Of a stretch of 64,000 nucleotides of DNA, positions 47,914 to 56,086 are shown one piece after another. The notes under the pieces are model-generated. The model made no database searches. It had not been told where the DNA came from and was given only the letters and a program-made list of their open reading frames with translations. A program made the translations under genes and the position numbers. How positions within the stretch are numbered: position 1 is the stretch's first letter; the number at the start of each line of letters is the position of its first letter. The stretch is from Sulfurospirillum diekertiae (GTDB taxonomy: Bacteria > Campylobacterota > Campylobacteria > Campylobacterales > Sulfurospirillaceae). The stretch spans positions 124,001 through 188,000 of the forward strand of contig NZ_CP023275.1 of the NCBI RefSeq assembly GCF_002309535.1, written 5' to 3'.

Positions 47914-47941
47914 CAAACGGCTTTACATGTAAAGCCGTTTG
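47914..47941. terminator. 28-base perfect palindrome between convergent genes, built around the iterated motif
   Basis: CAAACGGCTTTACA followed by its exact reverse complement. As RNA it folds into a hairpin of up to 12 pairs with a 4-base loop on either strand. It lies between the stop codons of the gene at 47383 and the chemoreceptor at 47948. T tracts are weak (TTATTTTC on plus; AATTTTG on minus). Confidence 0.65.
47922..47933. repeat. Iterated palindrome TTTACATGTAAA, copy 16 (intergenic, in hairpin)
   Basis: Exact copy forming the centre of the 28-base palindrome at 47914-47941. Confidence 0.9.
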
Positions 47942-47947
47942 AGTGAC

Positions 47948-49396
47948 TTATTTTCTCGTAGAACGACACTCTGAAGCGGATTCTTGAATCATTTGATCGA
48001 GTAAACTAAAGAGCGTTGTGCTGGCATTTTCCATCTTTTTGAAATTGTTGATAAAGAACGCAAGCGTATCGGCATTATAGCCATTTTGAAGGTGTTGCAT
48101 ATTATCAGCCACCGATTGATGGACGGTTTTATGGGGTTCTGCAAGCAATGTATAGGCTTTTGTGTTATGAAAGTGTTCTTGCGTTATAGCATCTTGATAC
48201 CATTTCCCAAGCCTACAATTTTCATGGTTTGCAAAGTTGGCATCGGTTTTTTCATTGAGCACCGCAGAATAAGCATTGGTTTTATAAACGATATGATCGA
48301 TTTTGGCAAGAATAGTAAAGATTTTATTTTCAAGTTTATAAGAGATATCCGCAGTATCATTTGCATCTTTGTTAAAGGCTTTAAGCGCTTCTTCGAAATG
48401 GACAACATTGTCTCCGCTGGCGTTGGCAATCACGCTAATACGATCAGAATTAGAATGAATACCATTGGTTTCTTGCTGAAGTGTCTGAATCGTCATGGCG
48501 ATCTCTTGGGTTGCTTTTTGCGTACGTTCAGCAAGCTTACGCACTTCATCCGCCACAACAGCAAATCCGCGTCCATGTTCCCCCGCACGCGCTGCTTCAA
48601 TGGCGGCATTGAGGGCTAAAAGATTGGTTTGATCGGCAATATCTTTAATCAGATTGACAACAGAAGATATTTCTGAAGTGCGTTCACTGAGCGACGTAAT
48701 AGCTTCATTGGTACTGGTGAGAAGCTCTAAAAGCTCCTGAATCCCTGATGAGAGTGCTGAAACTGTATCTAAGCTATCATTTGATTTTTCAGCTGTCATA
48801 TTTGAAACTTTGGTAATTTGCGTCATCTCTTTTATGCTATTAGAAAGGTCTTGCTGAATGCTTAAAACACCGTTATTTCCATTTCCAAGGTCTGAAAATG
48901 CTGAAGAGAGAACACCTCTTGCTTTACCTTTTTGCCCTTCTATAATGCCTTTAACACCTTCTGAAATGTAGTGTGCATTGATGGCAAAAAGGCCACGGAA
49001 GCCTTCATTAAAGATATTGCGATAAGTTTTACCTTGACTCGCAGACTCGATGGAGGTTTTGGTTTCTCGCATCAGTGCTTCCATTTGATCCAGCAAGTCA
49101 TTAATTTCGAGAGCAATCTTTCCCATCGGTTTGTTGGGATCAATGTTGACAACACGAGGTTCTAAGTTACCGTGTGCAGCTTCTCGAATGACATTGAGAG
49201 TCTTTTCATAGAGCTCTGTATCGCATTCCATCGTTTTGCGATTGCTAAAAAATGAACCCGCGGCTACACCAAAAAGAAGTGATGATGTGACAATGCCTTC
49301 GGTCGCATTCGCATAACATATGCCTATTGTAACACCCAAAAATAGGGCAAAAAGTGCTAGTTTAGAGTCGTTGTAGCGTGTTAGAAAATTCTTCAT
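47948..49396 (-). CDS. Chemoreceptor-like protein with C-terminal CZB zinc domain (CetA-like)
   Basis: 482 residues. Two closely spaced membrane helices (about 14-28 and 31-46) with no periplasmic sensor, HAMP-like region, then the signalling hairpin ([34 protein letters not shown]). The C-terminal CZB domain has its His/Cys zinc ligands: [28 protein letters not shown] precedes ATG 49396. The gene starts inside the upstream PAS gene, suggesting a two-part receptor like CetA/CetB of Campylobacter, in which a separate PAS protein supplies redox sensing. Confidence 0.9.
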   Translation of the reverse strand: MKNFLTRYNDSKLALFALFLGVTIGICYANATEGIVTSSLLFGVAAGSFFSNRKTMECDTELYEKTLNVIREAAHGNLEPRVVNIDPNKPMGKIALEINDLLDQMEALMRETKTSIESASQGKTYRNIFNEGFRGLFAINAHYISEGVKGIIEGQKGKARGVLSSAFSDLGNGNNGVLSIQQDLSNSIKEMTQITKVSNMTAEKSNDSLDTVSALSSGIQELLELLTSTNEAITSLSERTSEISSVVNLIKDIADQTNLLALNAAIEAARAGEHGRGFAVVADEVRKLAERTQKATQEIAMTIQTLQQETNGIHSNSDRISVIANASGDNVVHFEEALKAFNKDANDTADISYKLENKIFTILAKIDHIVYKTNAYSAVLNEKTDANFANHENCRLGKWYQDAITQEHFHNTKAYTLLAEPHKTVHQSVADNMQHLQNGYNADTLAFFINNFKKMENASTTLFSLLDQMIQESASECRSTRK

Positions 49397-49874
49397 AACT
49401 GGCTCCTTTTTGGTTTAATAGATCGGTAAGATAGGCAAAAGAAGCTTCCATCCCGCCTGTTTTTTCAAGCTCCAATAATTTAGCATACAGTGGTTCAATG
49501 ATCGCGAGTGCTTTAGGATTGGCTTTACGCCTTACCGAGTAGTAACCGATAATCGCACCGGATTGATTGGTTGAAGCGGTGATATTGGCATAGACCCAGT
49601 AGTGCCCACCATCGAAGCTTAGATTTTTAACATACGCAAAAATCTCTTCTTTATTTTTGACTTTATCCCATAAGAGTTTGAAAATAATTTGAGGCATATC
49701 GGGATGTCTGATAATATTATGCGGTTTACCAAGAATCTCTTGTTCACTCGCACCTACAATTTTGATGAAAGGTTCATTGCAGTAAGTAATTTTGCCATGG
49801 GTATCCGTTTTAGAAACCAAAAACGCATCAGCACTTACACTGTGTTCCTTGTTATTAGGGATAGGTTTTTGCAT
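49362..49874 (-). CDS. PAS-domain redox/energy sensor (CetB-like)
   Basis: 170 residues from ATG 49874, eight bases after AAGGAG. One PAS domain of the Aer/CetB type: [15 protein letters not shown], the characteristic [14 protein letters not shown], and [11 protein letters not shown] with the conserved Trp, all residues associated with FAD binding in Aer-type domains. No kinase or output domain. Its 3' end overlaps the chemoreceptor gene by 35 bases, so the two are translated together and probably act as one energy-taxis receptor. Confidence 0.88.
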   Translation of the reverse strand: MQKPIPNNKEHSVSADAFLVSKTDTHGKITYCNEPFIKIVGASEQEILGKPHNIIRHPDMPQIIFKLLWDKVKNKEEIFAYVKNLSFDGGHYWVYANITASTNQSGAIIGYYSVRRKANPKALAIIEPLYAKLLELEKTGGMEASFAYLTDLLNQKGASYEEFSNTLQRL

Positions 49875-49966
49875 ACCTACAACTCCTTGCAAAGGTTTCT
49901 TAAGATAATGTTAGATACATTTTATCCCAATACTTTTTAAAAATAGCTTCAAAGTGACATTTTATG

Positions 49967-49972
49967 TATAAT
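49967..49972 (+). promoter_or_regulatory. -10 element upstream of moaA
   Basis: TATAAT in TATGTATAATGC, 31 bases before ATG 50004. It includes the ATG at 49971 that would otherwise give a longer protein, so that start is unlikely. Confidence 0.55.
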
Positions 49973-50003
49973 GCTTCAACGACTTAATAAATTGAGGAAA
50001 AAA

Positions 50004-50972
50004 ATGCTTGTAGATGGATTTGGAAGGAATGTAACATACCTTAGGGTTTCAGTAACTGAACGATGTAATTTTAGATGTCAATATTGTATGCCTGAAAAAC
50101 CTTTTTCATGGGTACCTAAAGAGAATTTATTGAATTTTGAAGAGCTATTTCTATTTGTAAAAGTTGCTATTGATGAGGGAATAACCAAAATTCGTATTAC
50201 AGGAGGAGAGCCTCTTTTAAGAACAGATTTGGATAAATTCATTGCGATGATTAATAATCATAAAAGTGGACTTGATCTTGCCCTTACGACAAATGGCTTT
50301 TTACTTAAAGAGGCTGCTTCTAAACTTAAAAAGGCGGGGCTTCAGCGTGTTAACATCTCACTTGATAGCCTTAAAGCTGATGTCGCTGCGAAAATGGCAC
50401 AAAAAGATGTTTTAGCTAAAGTGCAAGCAGGAATTGAAGAAGCACTCAAGGTAGGTCTCAAAGTAAAAATTAATATGGTACCTATCAAAGGAATTAATGC
50501 AGATGAAGTTTTAGATGTCTTGGAGTATGCCAAAGCACGGGGAATGTCGATTCGTTTTATCGAATATATGGAAAATACGCATGCCAAAGAAAAACTTCAA
50601 GGACTTAGTGGTCAAGAAGTACAAGATATTATTGCTACAAAATATCACTTTAACGCGATTGGACGTGTAGGACCTAGCCCTGCGCACCTATTTGAGTTGG
50701 ATGATGGTTATATCTTTGGTATCATTGATCCTCATAAACATGATTTTTGCGAGGATTGCAATCGTATTCGACTGACTGCAGAGGGTATGCTCATTCCTTG
50801 TCTCTATTTTGATGAAGCTATGAGTATCAAAGATGCTGTCCATAAAGGTGATGTTGCTGGCGCAGCCGAGATTTTAAAAGAGGTATTGCGCAATAAACCT
50901 GAAAAAAATAAGTGGAGCGATGATGATCAAAATGAGACATCAACACGCGCTTTTTACGAAACAGGTGGATGA
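50004..50972 (+). CDS. moaA: GTP 3',8-cyclase
   Basis: 322 residues from ATG 50004, six bases after GAGG. First step of molybdenum-cofactor biosynthesis. Radical SAM cluster motif [10 protein letters not shown] near the N-terminus; ITGGEPLLR for SAM; C-terminal cluster [13 protein letters not shown] with a third Cys in IPCLYF. The usual C-terminal GG is present (YETGG). Its 3' end overlaps the convergent moeA-like gene by 19 bases. Confidence 0.96.
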   Translation: MLVDGFGRNVTYLRVSVTERCNFRCQYCMPEKPFSWVPKENLLNFEELFLFVKVAIDEGITKIRITGGEPLLRTDLDKFIAMINNHKSGLDLALTTNGFLLKEAASKLKKAGLQRVNISLDSLKADVAAKMAQKDVLAKVQAGIEEALKVGLKVKINMVPIKGINADEVLDVLEYAKARGMSIRFIEYMENTHAKEKLQGLSGQEVQDIIATKYHFNAIGRVGPSPAHLFELDDGYIFGIIDPHKHDFCEDCNRIRLTAEGMLIPCLYFDEAMSIKDAVHKGDVAGAAEILKEVLRNKPEKNKWSDDDQNETSTRAFYETGG

Positions 50973-52108
50973 GTAAAATAGAAGAAGGGAATTTCTCTTC
51001 CCTCTTCAATACTCTCTTGATCTTCCATCAGGGTATACCCATTACATTGGCTTAAAATATTGAGCCTTCCTGCCTCATAATAAGGAGCACATATAAAGTT
51101 CCTCCCATCGCTGTACCCTGGTATAGCACTCATACAATTATCTTTACATGTAACGCGTTTTTGATTGATACACGTAATAAAATCAGGAATAATGCACAGT
51201 TGATGTTGTAATTGTCTCAGGAGTGGAACCCCAAGCATTTCAAAACCGAGCATACATCCAAGGGGAAGACCAGGAAGATGTAAAATAGGTTTGTTCTCAA
51301 GTAAGGAAAGGGCACTAGGTTTTGCTGGGGCAATGCGTACATGATGAAAAAGCGGTGTTACTGTTTTTGTTTCCAATAAATAACGCATTGCATCATGCCG
51401 ACTCATCGCTCCAGTCGTAATCACGCAGTCTGATTTTTGAACGAATATTTTTAATTTCTCTAAAATTTTTGTTTCATCTTCTTCACAAATCTCAATTTCA
51501 TCTACTTTTCCACCAAGTTCAATAATCCTTGCTGCCAAACTCATCGCATTGGAGTTGTGAATTTCCCCTGAGGCGAGTTGATTGCCGATGCTTAAGATAC
51601 TAACAGTTGTTTTTTGGAATGTTTTAATTTGAGTGATACCTTGTGAAGAGAGAGCGGTAATCTTTTGGGCACTAATACGTTCACATTTCTTAAGCAATAA
51701 TTCACCTTTGGCGATGTCTTCGCCCTCTTTTTTGATGTGCTGTGTTTGCGTTACATGTAAAGGAATTTTGATGCAATTTTCTTGCTCAAGCACGACATCT
51801 TCTTCAGCAATAATGGTATCAGCTCCCTCTGGAATTCTTTCTCCTGTGGATAAACTGACTCCATACCCCAAAGGAATAGGGTTTGGATAGGGAGGAGAGA
51901 GTAGGGTATAAACTGTTTTATCCATAGAAAAAGCGATGCCATAGCCCTCTTTAAGACTCATAGAATATTTGGGAAGCGCAAATTTGGCAAAAACATCAGC
52001 ACTTGCAATATGATTAATTGCCTTAAGAAGTGGCAACGTTTTGTTTACATGTAAAGGTTTGATGTGCGTCTGAATAATCTTTAACGCTTCTTGATAAGAA
52101 ATAGGCAT
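50954..52108 (-). CDS. MoeA-like protein with altered active-site motifs
   Basis: 384 residues over the full MoeA length and domain order, including [11 protein letters not shown] and [10 protein letters not shown], so homology is clear. Several key motifs differ from the enzyme that inserts molybdate: MDGYA reads KEGYG, TGDEL reads IGNQL, SGGVS-G reads [14 protein letters not shown] reads APAKP and LPGNP reads LPGLP. It may be a second MoeA with changed function, for example tungstate or another role, or a degenerate copy. Three palindrome copies lie inside. It faces moaA tail to tail. Confidence 0.85.
   Translation of the reverse strand: MPISYQEALKIIQTHIKPLHVNKTLPLLKAINHIASADVFAKFALPKYSMSLKEGYGIAFSMDKTVYTLLSPPYPNPIPLGYGVSLSTGERIPEGADTIIAEEDVVLEQENCIKIPLHVTQTQHIKKEGEDIAKGELLLKKCERISAQKITALSSQGITQIKTFQKTTVSILSIGNQLASGEIHNSNAMSLAARIIELGGKVDEIEICEEDETKILEKLKIFVQKSDCVITTGAMSRHDAMRYLLETKTVTPLFHHVRIAPAKPSALSLLENKPILHLPGLPLGCMLGFEMLGVPLLRQLQHQLCIIPDFITCINQKRVTCKDNCMSAIPGYSDGRNFICAPYYEAGRLNILSQCNGYTLMEDQESIEEGREIPFFYFTHPPVS
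51144..51153. repeat. Iterated palindrome core, copy 17
   Basis: TTACATGTAA with flanks T and C near the 3' part of the moeA-like gene; read Val-Thr-Cys-Lys on the minus strand. Confidence 0.85.
51751..51760. repeat. Iterated palindrome core, copy 18
   Basis: TTACATGTAA with flanks G and A in the middle of the moeA-like gene; read Leu-His-Val-Thr. Confidence 0.85.
52044..52055. repeat. Iterated palindrome TTTACATGTAAA, copy 19
   Basis: Exact copy near the 5' end of the moeA-like gene; read Leu-His-Val-Asn. Confidence 0.9.
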
Positions 52109-52188
52109 TGATGAACCTTATGATTTATGGGGAATATTATACTAAGAATGATAGAATTTTAGATTATTTTTGTGAAGGATTTTTCATC

Positions 52189-52599
52189 ATGGATGAGCTA
52201 ATACGACTATCAATCCAACTGCATTTACTTTTTATCATTCTTTTAGTGGTACTAATTGGATTAAATATTTATCTTTTAAAAAGTGACAAAACATTTCTCA
52301 AACTTTCAAAAAGGCTTGAATTAATTGCCCCTCAATATTACATCGTACTCTCAGCTATTTTCTTTACAGGTATTATTGTGATGGCAGTCCAACAGTTTAA
52401 CTTCTCTTTTTCTGTATGGATTATGATTTTAGTATGGCTTCTTATCGTTGCTTTTGGTATCAGAGGGCATAAACTTTATAAAAGAATTGAGCGAACAGAA
52501 GAGTCTCAAAGTGCTTATAAACGCTATGCTATTAAAAAATATAGTATAGATTTGCTTGCTGTCATTGTGATAAGCATTCTTTTTTACGTGGTACATTAA
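52189..52599 (+). CDS. Small integral membrane protein
   Basis: 136 residues from ATG 52189, nine bases after GAAGGA. A TATACT -10-like box at 52138 lies downstream of the alternative ATG at 52108, so the longer reading is rejected. Four membrane helices (about 10-30, 50-68, 73-91, 117-135) with a basic cytoplasmic loop KLYKRIERTEESQSAYKRY. It precedes rsmE by one base. No family recognised; function unknown. Confidence 0.75.
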   Translation: MDELIRLSIQLHLLFIILLVVLIGLNIYLLKSDKTFLKLSKRLELIAPQYYIVLSAIFFTGIIVMAVQQFNFSFSVWIMILVWLLIVAFGIRGHKLYKRIERTEESQSAYKRYAIKKYSIDLLAVIVISILFYVVH

Positions 52600-52600
52600 A

Positions 52601-53269
52601 ATGCAATTTGTTTACCATCCCAATGCAGGTGTTCAAACACTGAGTGTGGATATCAGAGAGTATGAACACATCTTTAAAGTACGGCGTATGAGTGTAGGAG
52701 AGAAGCTTCAATGGCGCAATTTAAAAGATGTATTTCTTTATGAATATGAAATTTCTACGATAGGCAAAAAAGAGGCAGAACTTGATCTGATAGACAAAAA
52801 GGAAGGGCCACTTTTACCTTCAAAAATTTTACATGTAGGATGGAGTATCATCGATCCTAAGATTATTGAGAAGACGCTTCCGATGCTCAATGAACTAGGA
52901 GTTTCTAAGATTAGTTTTGTTTATGCCGAATTTTCACAAAAAAGCCACAAGCTTGATTTGGAACGTATGAAACGGATTTTGATTAACTCATCCCAACAAT
53001 GTGGGCGTAGTTTACTGATGCAGATTGAAGTGTTTCCAACGCTACAAGACTATATTGTGGCATACCCCAAAAGCTATATTTTAGATTTTTCAGAAACAAA
53101 ACTGAATGAGACCGAAAAAATTTCTTCCATCTTGATCGGACCAGAGGGTGGTTTGAGTCAAAAAGAGCGAATGTTACTTCAAAATCAGTCAATTGTGGGT
53201 CTTACATGTAACACAATTTTACGAAGTGAAACGGCTGTTGTCGCTGCGGCTTCCAAAATATTGGCATGA
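52601..53269 (+). CDS. rsmE: 16S rRNA (uracil-1498-N3)-methyltransferase
   Basis: 222 residues, SPOUT-fold enzyme. The N-terminal PUA-like part has YEHIFKVRRMSVGEKL; the knot region has SQKSHKLDLERMKRIL, SSQQCGRSLLMQIEVFP, LIGPEGGLSQKE and the final ILRSETAVVAAASKILA, all typical of RsmE. Methylates 16S rRNA in the 30S subunit. First gene of a run also found in this order in Campylobacter. Confidence 0.95.
   Translation: MQFVYHPNAGVQTLSVDIREYEHIFKVRRMSVGEKLQWRNLKDVFLYEYEISTIGKKEAELDLIDKKEGPLLPSKILHVGWSIIDPKIIEKTLPMLNELGVSKISFVYAEFSQKSHKLDLERMKRILINSSQQCGRSLLMQIEVFPTLQDYIVAYPKSYILDFSETKLNETEKISSILIGPEGGLSQKERMLLQNQSIVGLTCNTILRSETAVVAAASKILA
53202..53211. repeat. Iterated palindrome core, copy 20
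   Basis: TTACATGTAA with flanks C and C in rsmE; read Leu-Thr-Cys-Asn just before the conserved ILRSETAV motif. A near-copy TTTACATGTAGG lies at 52828. Confidence 0.85.
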
Positions 53270-53270
53270 C

Positions 53271-53299
53271 TTGAAATAATGAATCTTTTGTGCTATAAT
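53271..53299 (+). promoter_or_regulatory. Sigma-70 promoter of rpmE
   Basis: TTGAAA (53271-53276) and TATAAT (53294-53299) separated by exactly 17 bases, the best promoter in the window. The leader to the rpmE ATG is about 60 bases. Confidence 0.8.
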
Positions 53300-53366
53300 T
53301 TGCACCCTTTGGCAAGCTGTGTCAAATAATAGATTTTATTTTTATGAATAATTAAGGAAAAACATT

Positions 53367-53567
53367 ATGAAAAAAGATATTCATCCTGAATATGTACCAT
53401 GCGTTGTAACTTGTGCATGTGGAAATAGTTTTGAAACTATGTCTAACAAAGCAGAGTTAAGAATTGATATTTGTAGTTCATGCCACCCATTCTTCACGGG
53501 CAGTGAGAAGATCGTGGATGCTGCAGGTAGAGTTGAGAAATTTAAGAAAAAATATAGCTTAAAATAG
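53367..53567 (+). CDS. rpmE: 50S ribosomal protein L31, zinc form
   Basis: 66 residues. The four zinc Cys of the C+ type are present at 16, 18, 36 and 39 ([17 protein letters not shown]). The C+ form is the one normally used when zinc is sufficient. AAGGAAAAAC precedes the ATG. Followed 12 bases later by rsmI. Confidence 0.97.
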   Translation: MKKDIHPEYVPCVVTCACGNSFETMSNKAELRIDICSSCHPFFTGSEKIVDAAGRVEKFKKKYSLK

Positions 53568-53579
53568 TTCTTAAAACCA

Positions 53580-54392
53580 TTGATCTATTTCATTCCTACC
53601 CCCATAGGAAACTTAGATGACATCTCCGTTAGAAGCCTTAAACTTTTAGCGGAGTGTAAAACATTGTTCTGCGAAGACACCCGAATCACTAAAAGACTTC
53701 TCTCTCTTCTGTCGCAAAAACATAACCTTGAATTTCAAATTAAAAATTTTATTTCCATGCATTCACATAATGAAGATACTGTTTTATCTACCATTGATAA
53801 AAAAATATTTGAAGAGACTGTAGGGTATCTTAGCGATGCAGGAATGCCAGGTATTAGTGATCCTGGAGCTGCTCTAGTGCGCTTTTGCCAAAACAATGAA
53901 CTCTCCTATGAAATTCTTCCAGGATCGAATGCAGCCTTACTAGCGTATGTCACCAGCGGTATTGAAACGCATCAATTCTTGTTCTATGGTTTTTTATCCC
54001 ACAAAGGAATGGATCGCCAAAACGAGCTGTTTGAAGCACTCAATTCTCCTTATGCTGTTATTGTGTATGAATCTCCCCATCGTATTGAAAAACTTTTTGA
54101 AGAGTTAGCACAATTTGCGCCTAATCGTCAAATATTTGCAATCAAAGAGGCAACAAAATTGTACGAAAAACGTTTTCTAGGAACAGCTCTTGAAGTACAA
54201 GAGGCATCCAAAAAAGCCAATCTCAAAGGGGAATGGGTGATTGTCATTGCACCTGAAATTCATCTTGGCGGTGAAGCCATTACCAAAGAAGATTTGATTG
54301 ACCTCGACGTACCTCCTAAACAAAAGGCCAAACTCCTTTCGAAACTGACAGGTGAAAGTATTAAAGAGTGGTACACGAAACTTCAAAATTAA
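53580..54392 (+). CDS. rsmI: 16S rRNA (cytidine-1402-2'-O)-methyltransferase
   Basis: 270 residues from TTG 53580; the family begins at exactly this point (IYFIPTPIGNLDDISVRSL). Further signature stretches are CEDTRITKRLL, SDAGMPGISDPGAALV and YESPHRIEKLFEEL. No strong ribosome site is seen before the TTG, so translation may be coupled to rpmE. Modifies the decoding centre of the 30S subunit. Confidence 0.94.
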   Translation: MIYFIPTPIGNLDDISVRSLKLLAECKTLFCEDTRITKRLLSLLSQKHNLEFQIKNFISMHSHNEDTVLSTIDKKIFEETVGYLSDAGMPGISDPGAALVRFCQNNELSYEILPGSNAALLAYVTSGIETHQFLFYGFLSHKGMDRQNELFEALNSPYAVIVYESPHRIEKLFEELAQFAPNRQIFAIKEATKLYEKRFLGTALEVQEASKKANLKGEWVIVIAPEIHLGGEAITKEDLIDLDVPPKQKAKLLSKLTGESIKEWYTKLQN

Positions 54393-54470
54393 TATCTCTA
54401 TTTTGTTACAGGGGATCTCCTAAAAATCGTGTTTTATAGTAAAACTAGTGTTATTTTAAGCCAGTTTGGA

Positions 54471-54476
54471 TACAAT
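54471..54476 (+). promoter_or_regulatory. -10 element directly at the rlmB start
   Basis: TACAAT ending seven bases before ATG 54484. There is no Shine-Dalgarno sequence between, so the transcript would start at or beside the start codon. Confidence 0.45.
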
Positions 54477-54483
54477 ATTTGCC

Positions 54484-55167
54484 ATGATAATCTATGGAAA
54501 ACAACTCTTTTTACATCTGTTAAATCACTATCCTTCAAGGATCGAGACGGTATTCTTACCCAAGAAGTGTGACCCTAAGCTTTTTTCACAAATTGCGCGA
54601 GTCACACAAAATATCTGTACGATTGATGAGCGAAAAGCACAAGCCTTGTGTCATGGTGGAAACCATCAAGGTTTTATTGCGGAGATTAAAGATCTTGAAC
54701 TTGTTTCGTTTAATGAAATTAAGCATGGCTCTTTTTTGGTGATTTTAGATGAAGTAACGGATGTAGGCAATATTGGTGCCATTGTCCGTAGTGCCTATGC
54801 GTTTGGAGCAGATGGTTTGATTTTAAGTGGTATGAAAACCTGTAATTTGGAAGCTATTTTGCGTACGAGCAGTGCCGCAGCATTTGAATTGCCCATTGCA
54901 TTATGTCCTTCCACACGTGATATGCTCAACGAGCTGAAACAAATAGGGTTCACGCTCTATGGGGCAGATATGGGTGGTATAGATGTTAAAGAAGTGACTT
55001 TCGCACCTAAACGTGTTTTGATTATGGGAAGCGAAGGCAAGGGTTTATCGCCTAAAGTAAAAGAGCGATTAGATACAATAGTTTCAATCAAAATGGCAAG
55101 AGCATTTGACTCTTTAAATGTGAGTGCGGCAGCGGCTGTACTGTGTGATAGGATTGCCAATGGATAA
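54484..55167 (+). CDS. rlmB: SpoU-family rRNA 2'-O-methyltransferase, RlmB-like
   Basis: 227 residues from ATG 54484. N-terminal substrate-binding part with HGGNHQGFIAEI, then the SPOUT domain with motif 1 LDEVTDVGNIGAIVRSAYAFG, motif 2 RVLIMGSEGKGLS and motif 3 SLNVSAAAAVLCDRI. This fits the enzyme that methylates G2251 of 23S rRNA, although other TrmH-family targets are possible. The 3' end overlaps the next gene (ATGGATAA). Confidence 0.9.
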   Translation: MIIYGKQLFLHLLNHYPSRIETVFLPKKCDPKLFSQIARVTQNICTIDERKAQALCHGGNHQGFIAEIKDLELVSFNEIKHGSFLVILDEVTDVGNIGAIVRSAYAFGADGLILSGMKTCNLEAILRTSSAAAFELPIALCPSTRDMLNELKQIGFTLYGADMGGIDVKEVTFAPKRVLIMGSEGKGLSPKVKERLDTIVSIKMARAFDSLNVSAAAAVLCDRIANG

Positions 55168-56086
55168 TGATATCAGGGTCTTAGAAAAAATTGGTTTGCA
55201 AGAGGTTTGTAAAAGAACCCACATTGAAGTCAAGCAACTAGAGTATATGATCAACAATCAGTATGACAAACTCAATAAAATTAACACATTAGGTTTTGTT
55301 AAAATTCTTTCCCGTGAGTATAAGCTTGATTTGACCGATTGGCTTGAAGGATTTTACGATTACTGGGCTGCACATAAAGCTGAAGATGACTCCCACAAAG
55401 AGAAAATATTTATTCATGTTAAAAGTGATCGACCTTATAAAAAAGGGGCATGGATTTTTTTAGTGTTGGTTTTAATATCAGGCGTTTTTGGTCTTTTTTC
55501 AATTTTTAAAATAGATATTAATTTTGACATTATGAATCTTCTTGATAAAACAAAAATTGAAACTAATCAGACGAGTGCTTTCCAAAGTACTCCAGTCGTA
55601 CAAGCAACGGCCACTTCTTTGGGCGTTAAAGTAGAAGAGCGCGTTGTTGATACTAATAGTAGCAACAGCACAACAGAAGCCGTTGTAGTGAGTATTGATG
55701 AAAACTTGACACGCAAAACAGAATCTAATGATACCAATAGTGCTGTTTCATCACCTATCCCAACACTGATTGAAAGCAATACAACATTAGTAAAAGATGT
55801 TCCTAAAAACAGTGCAATTATAATCCCAACTAAGCGTATTTGGGTTGGTTTTGTGAATCTTGAAACATTTACGCGCAAAGAGAGCACAAGTGATCAAAAT
55901 ATCACGATTGATTTAACAAAACGTCAAATTATCAAAACAGGGAATGGCTTTTTTAAACTCTCTTACGATGGGAGTGTAGAAGACTTTACCGAACAAGGAT
56001 CAACACGTTTTTTAGTTGAAGAAGGAACAATGAAAAAGATTTCTGAAGAAAAATTTATAGAGCTTAATCGAGGCAAAAACTGGTGA
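55160..56086 (+). CDS. RodZ-like membrane protein
   Basis: 308 residues from ATG 55160. N-terminal cytoplasmic helix-turn-helix of the RodZ kind (IGLQEVCKRTHIEVKQLEYM, then a GFVKILSREYKLD helix), membrane helix 96-116, a Ser/Thr/Asn-rich periplasmic linker, then a small beta domain around RIWVGFVNLET to FKLSYDGSVE that resembles the RodZ C-terminal domain. RodZ links MreB to the cell-wall elongation machinery. Conserved position in Campylobacter (Cj0152c by memory). The RodZ assignment is inference from layout. Confidence 0.7.
   Translation: MDNDIRVLEKIGLQEVCKRTHIEVKQLEYMINNQYDKLNKINTLGFVKILSREYKLDLTDWLEGFYDYWAAHKAEDDSHKEKIFIHVKSDRPYKKGAWIFLVLVLISGVFGLFSIFKIDINFDIMNLLDKTKIETNQTSAFQSTPVVQATATSLGVKVEERVVDTNSSNSTTEAVVVSIDENLTRKTESNDTNSAVSSPIPTLIESNTTLVKDVPKNSAIIIPTKRIWVGFVNLETFTRKESTSDQNITIDLTKRQIIKTGNGFFKLSYDGSVEDFTEQGSTRFLVEEGTMKKISEEKFIELNRGKNW

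Noticed and set aside
49971-50003. Upstream ATG for moaA
   Set aside because: It is within the -10 element; GAGG precedes the ATG at 50004.
52108-52188. N-terminal extension of the small membrane protein
   Set aside because: A -10-like box lies downstream of that ATG, and GAAGGA precedes the ATG at 52189.
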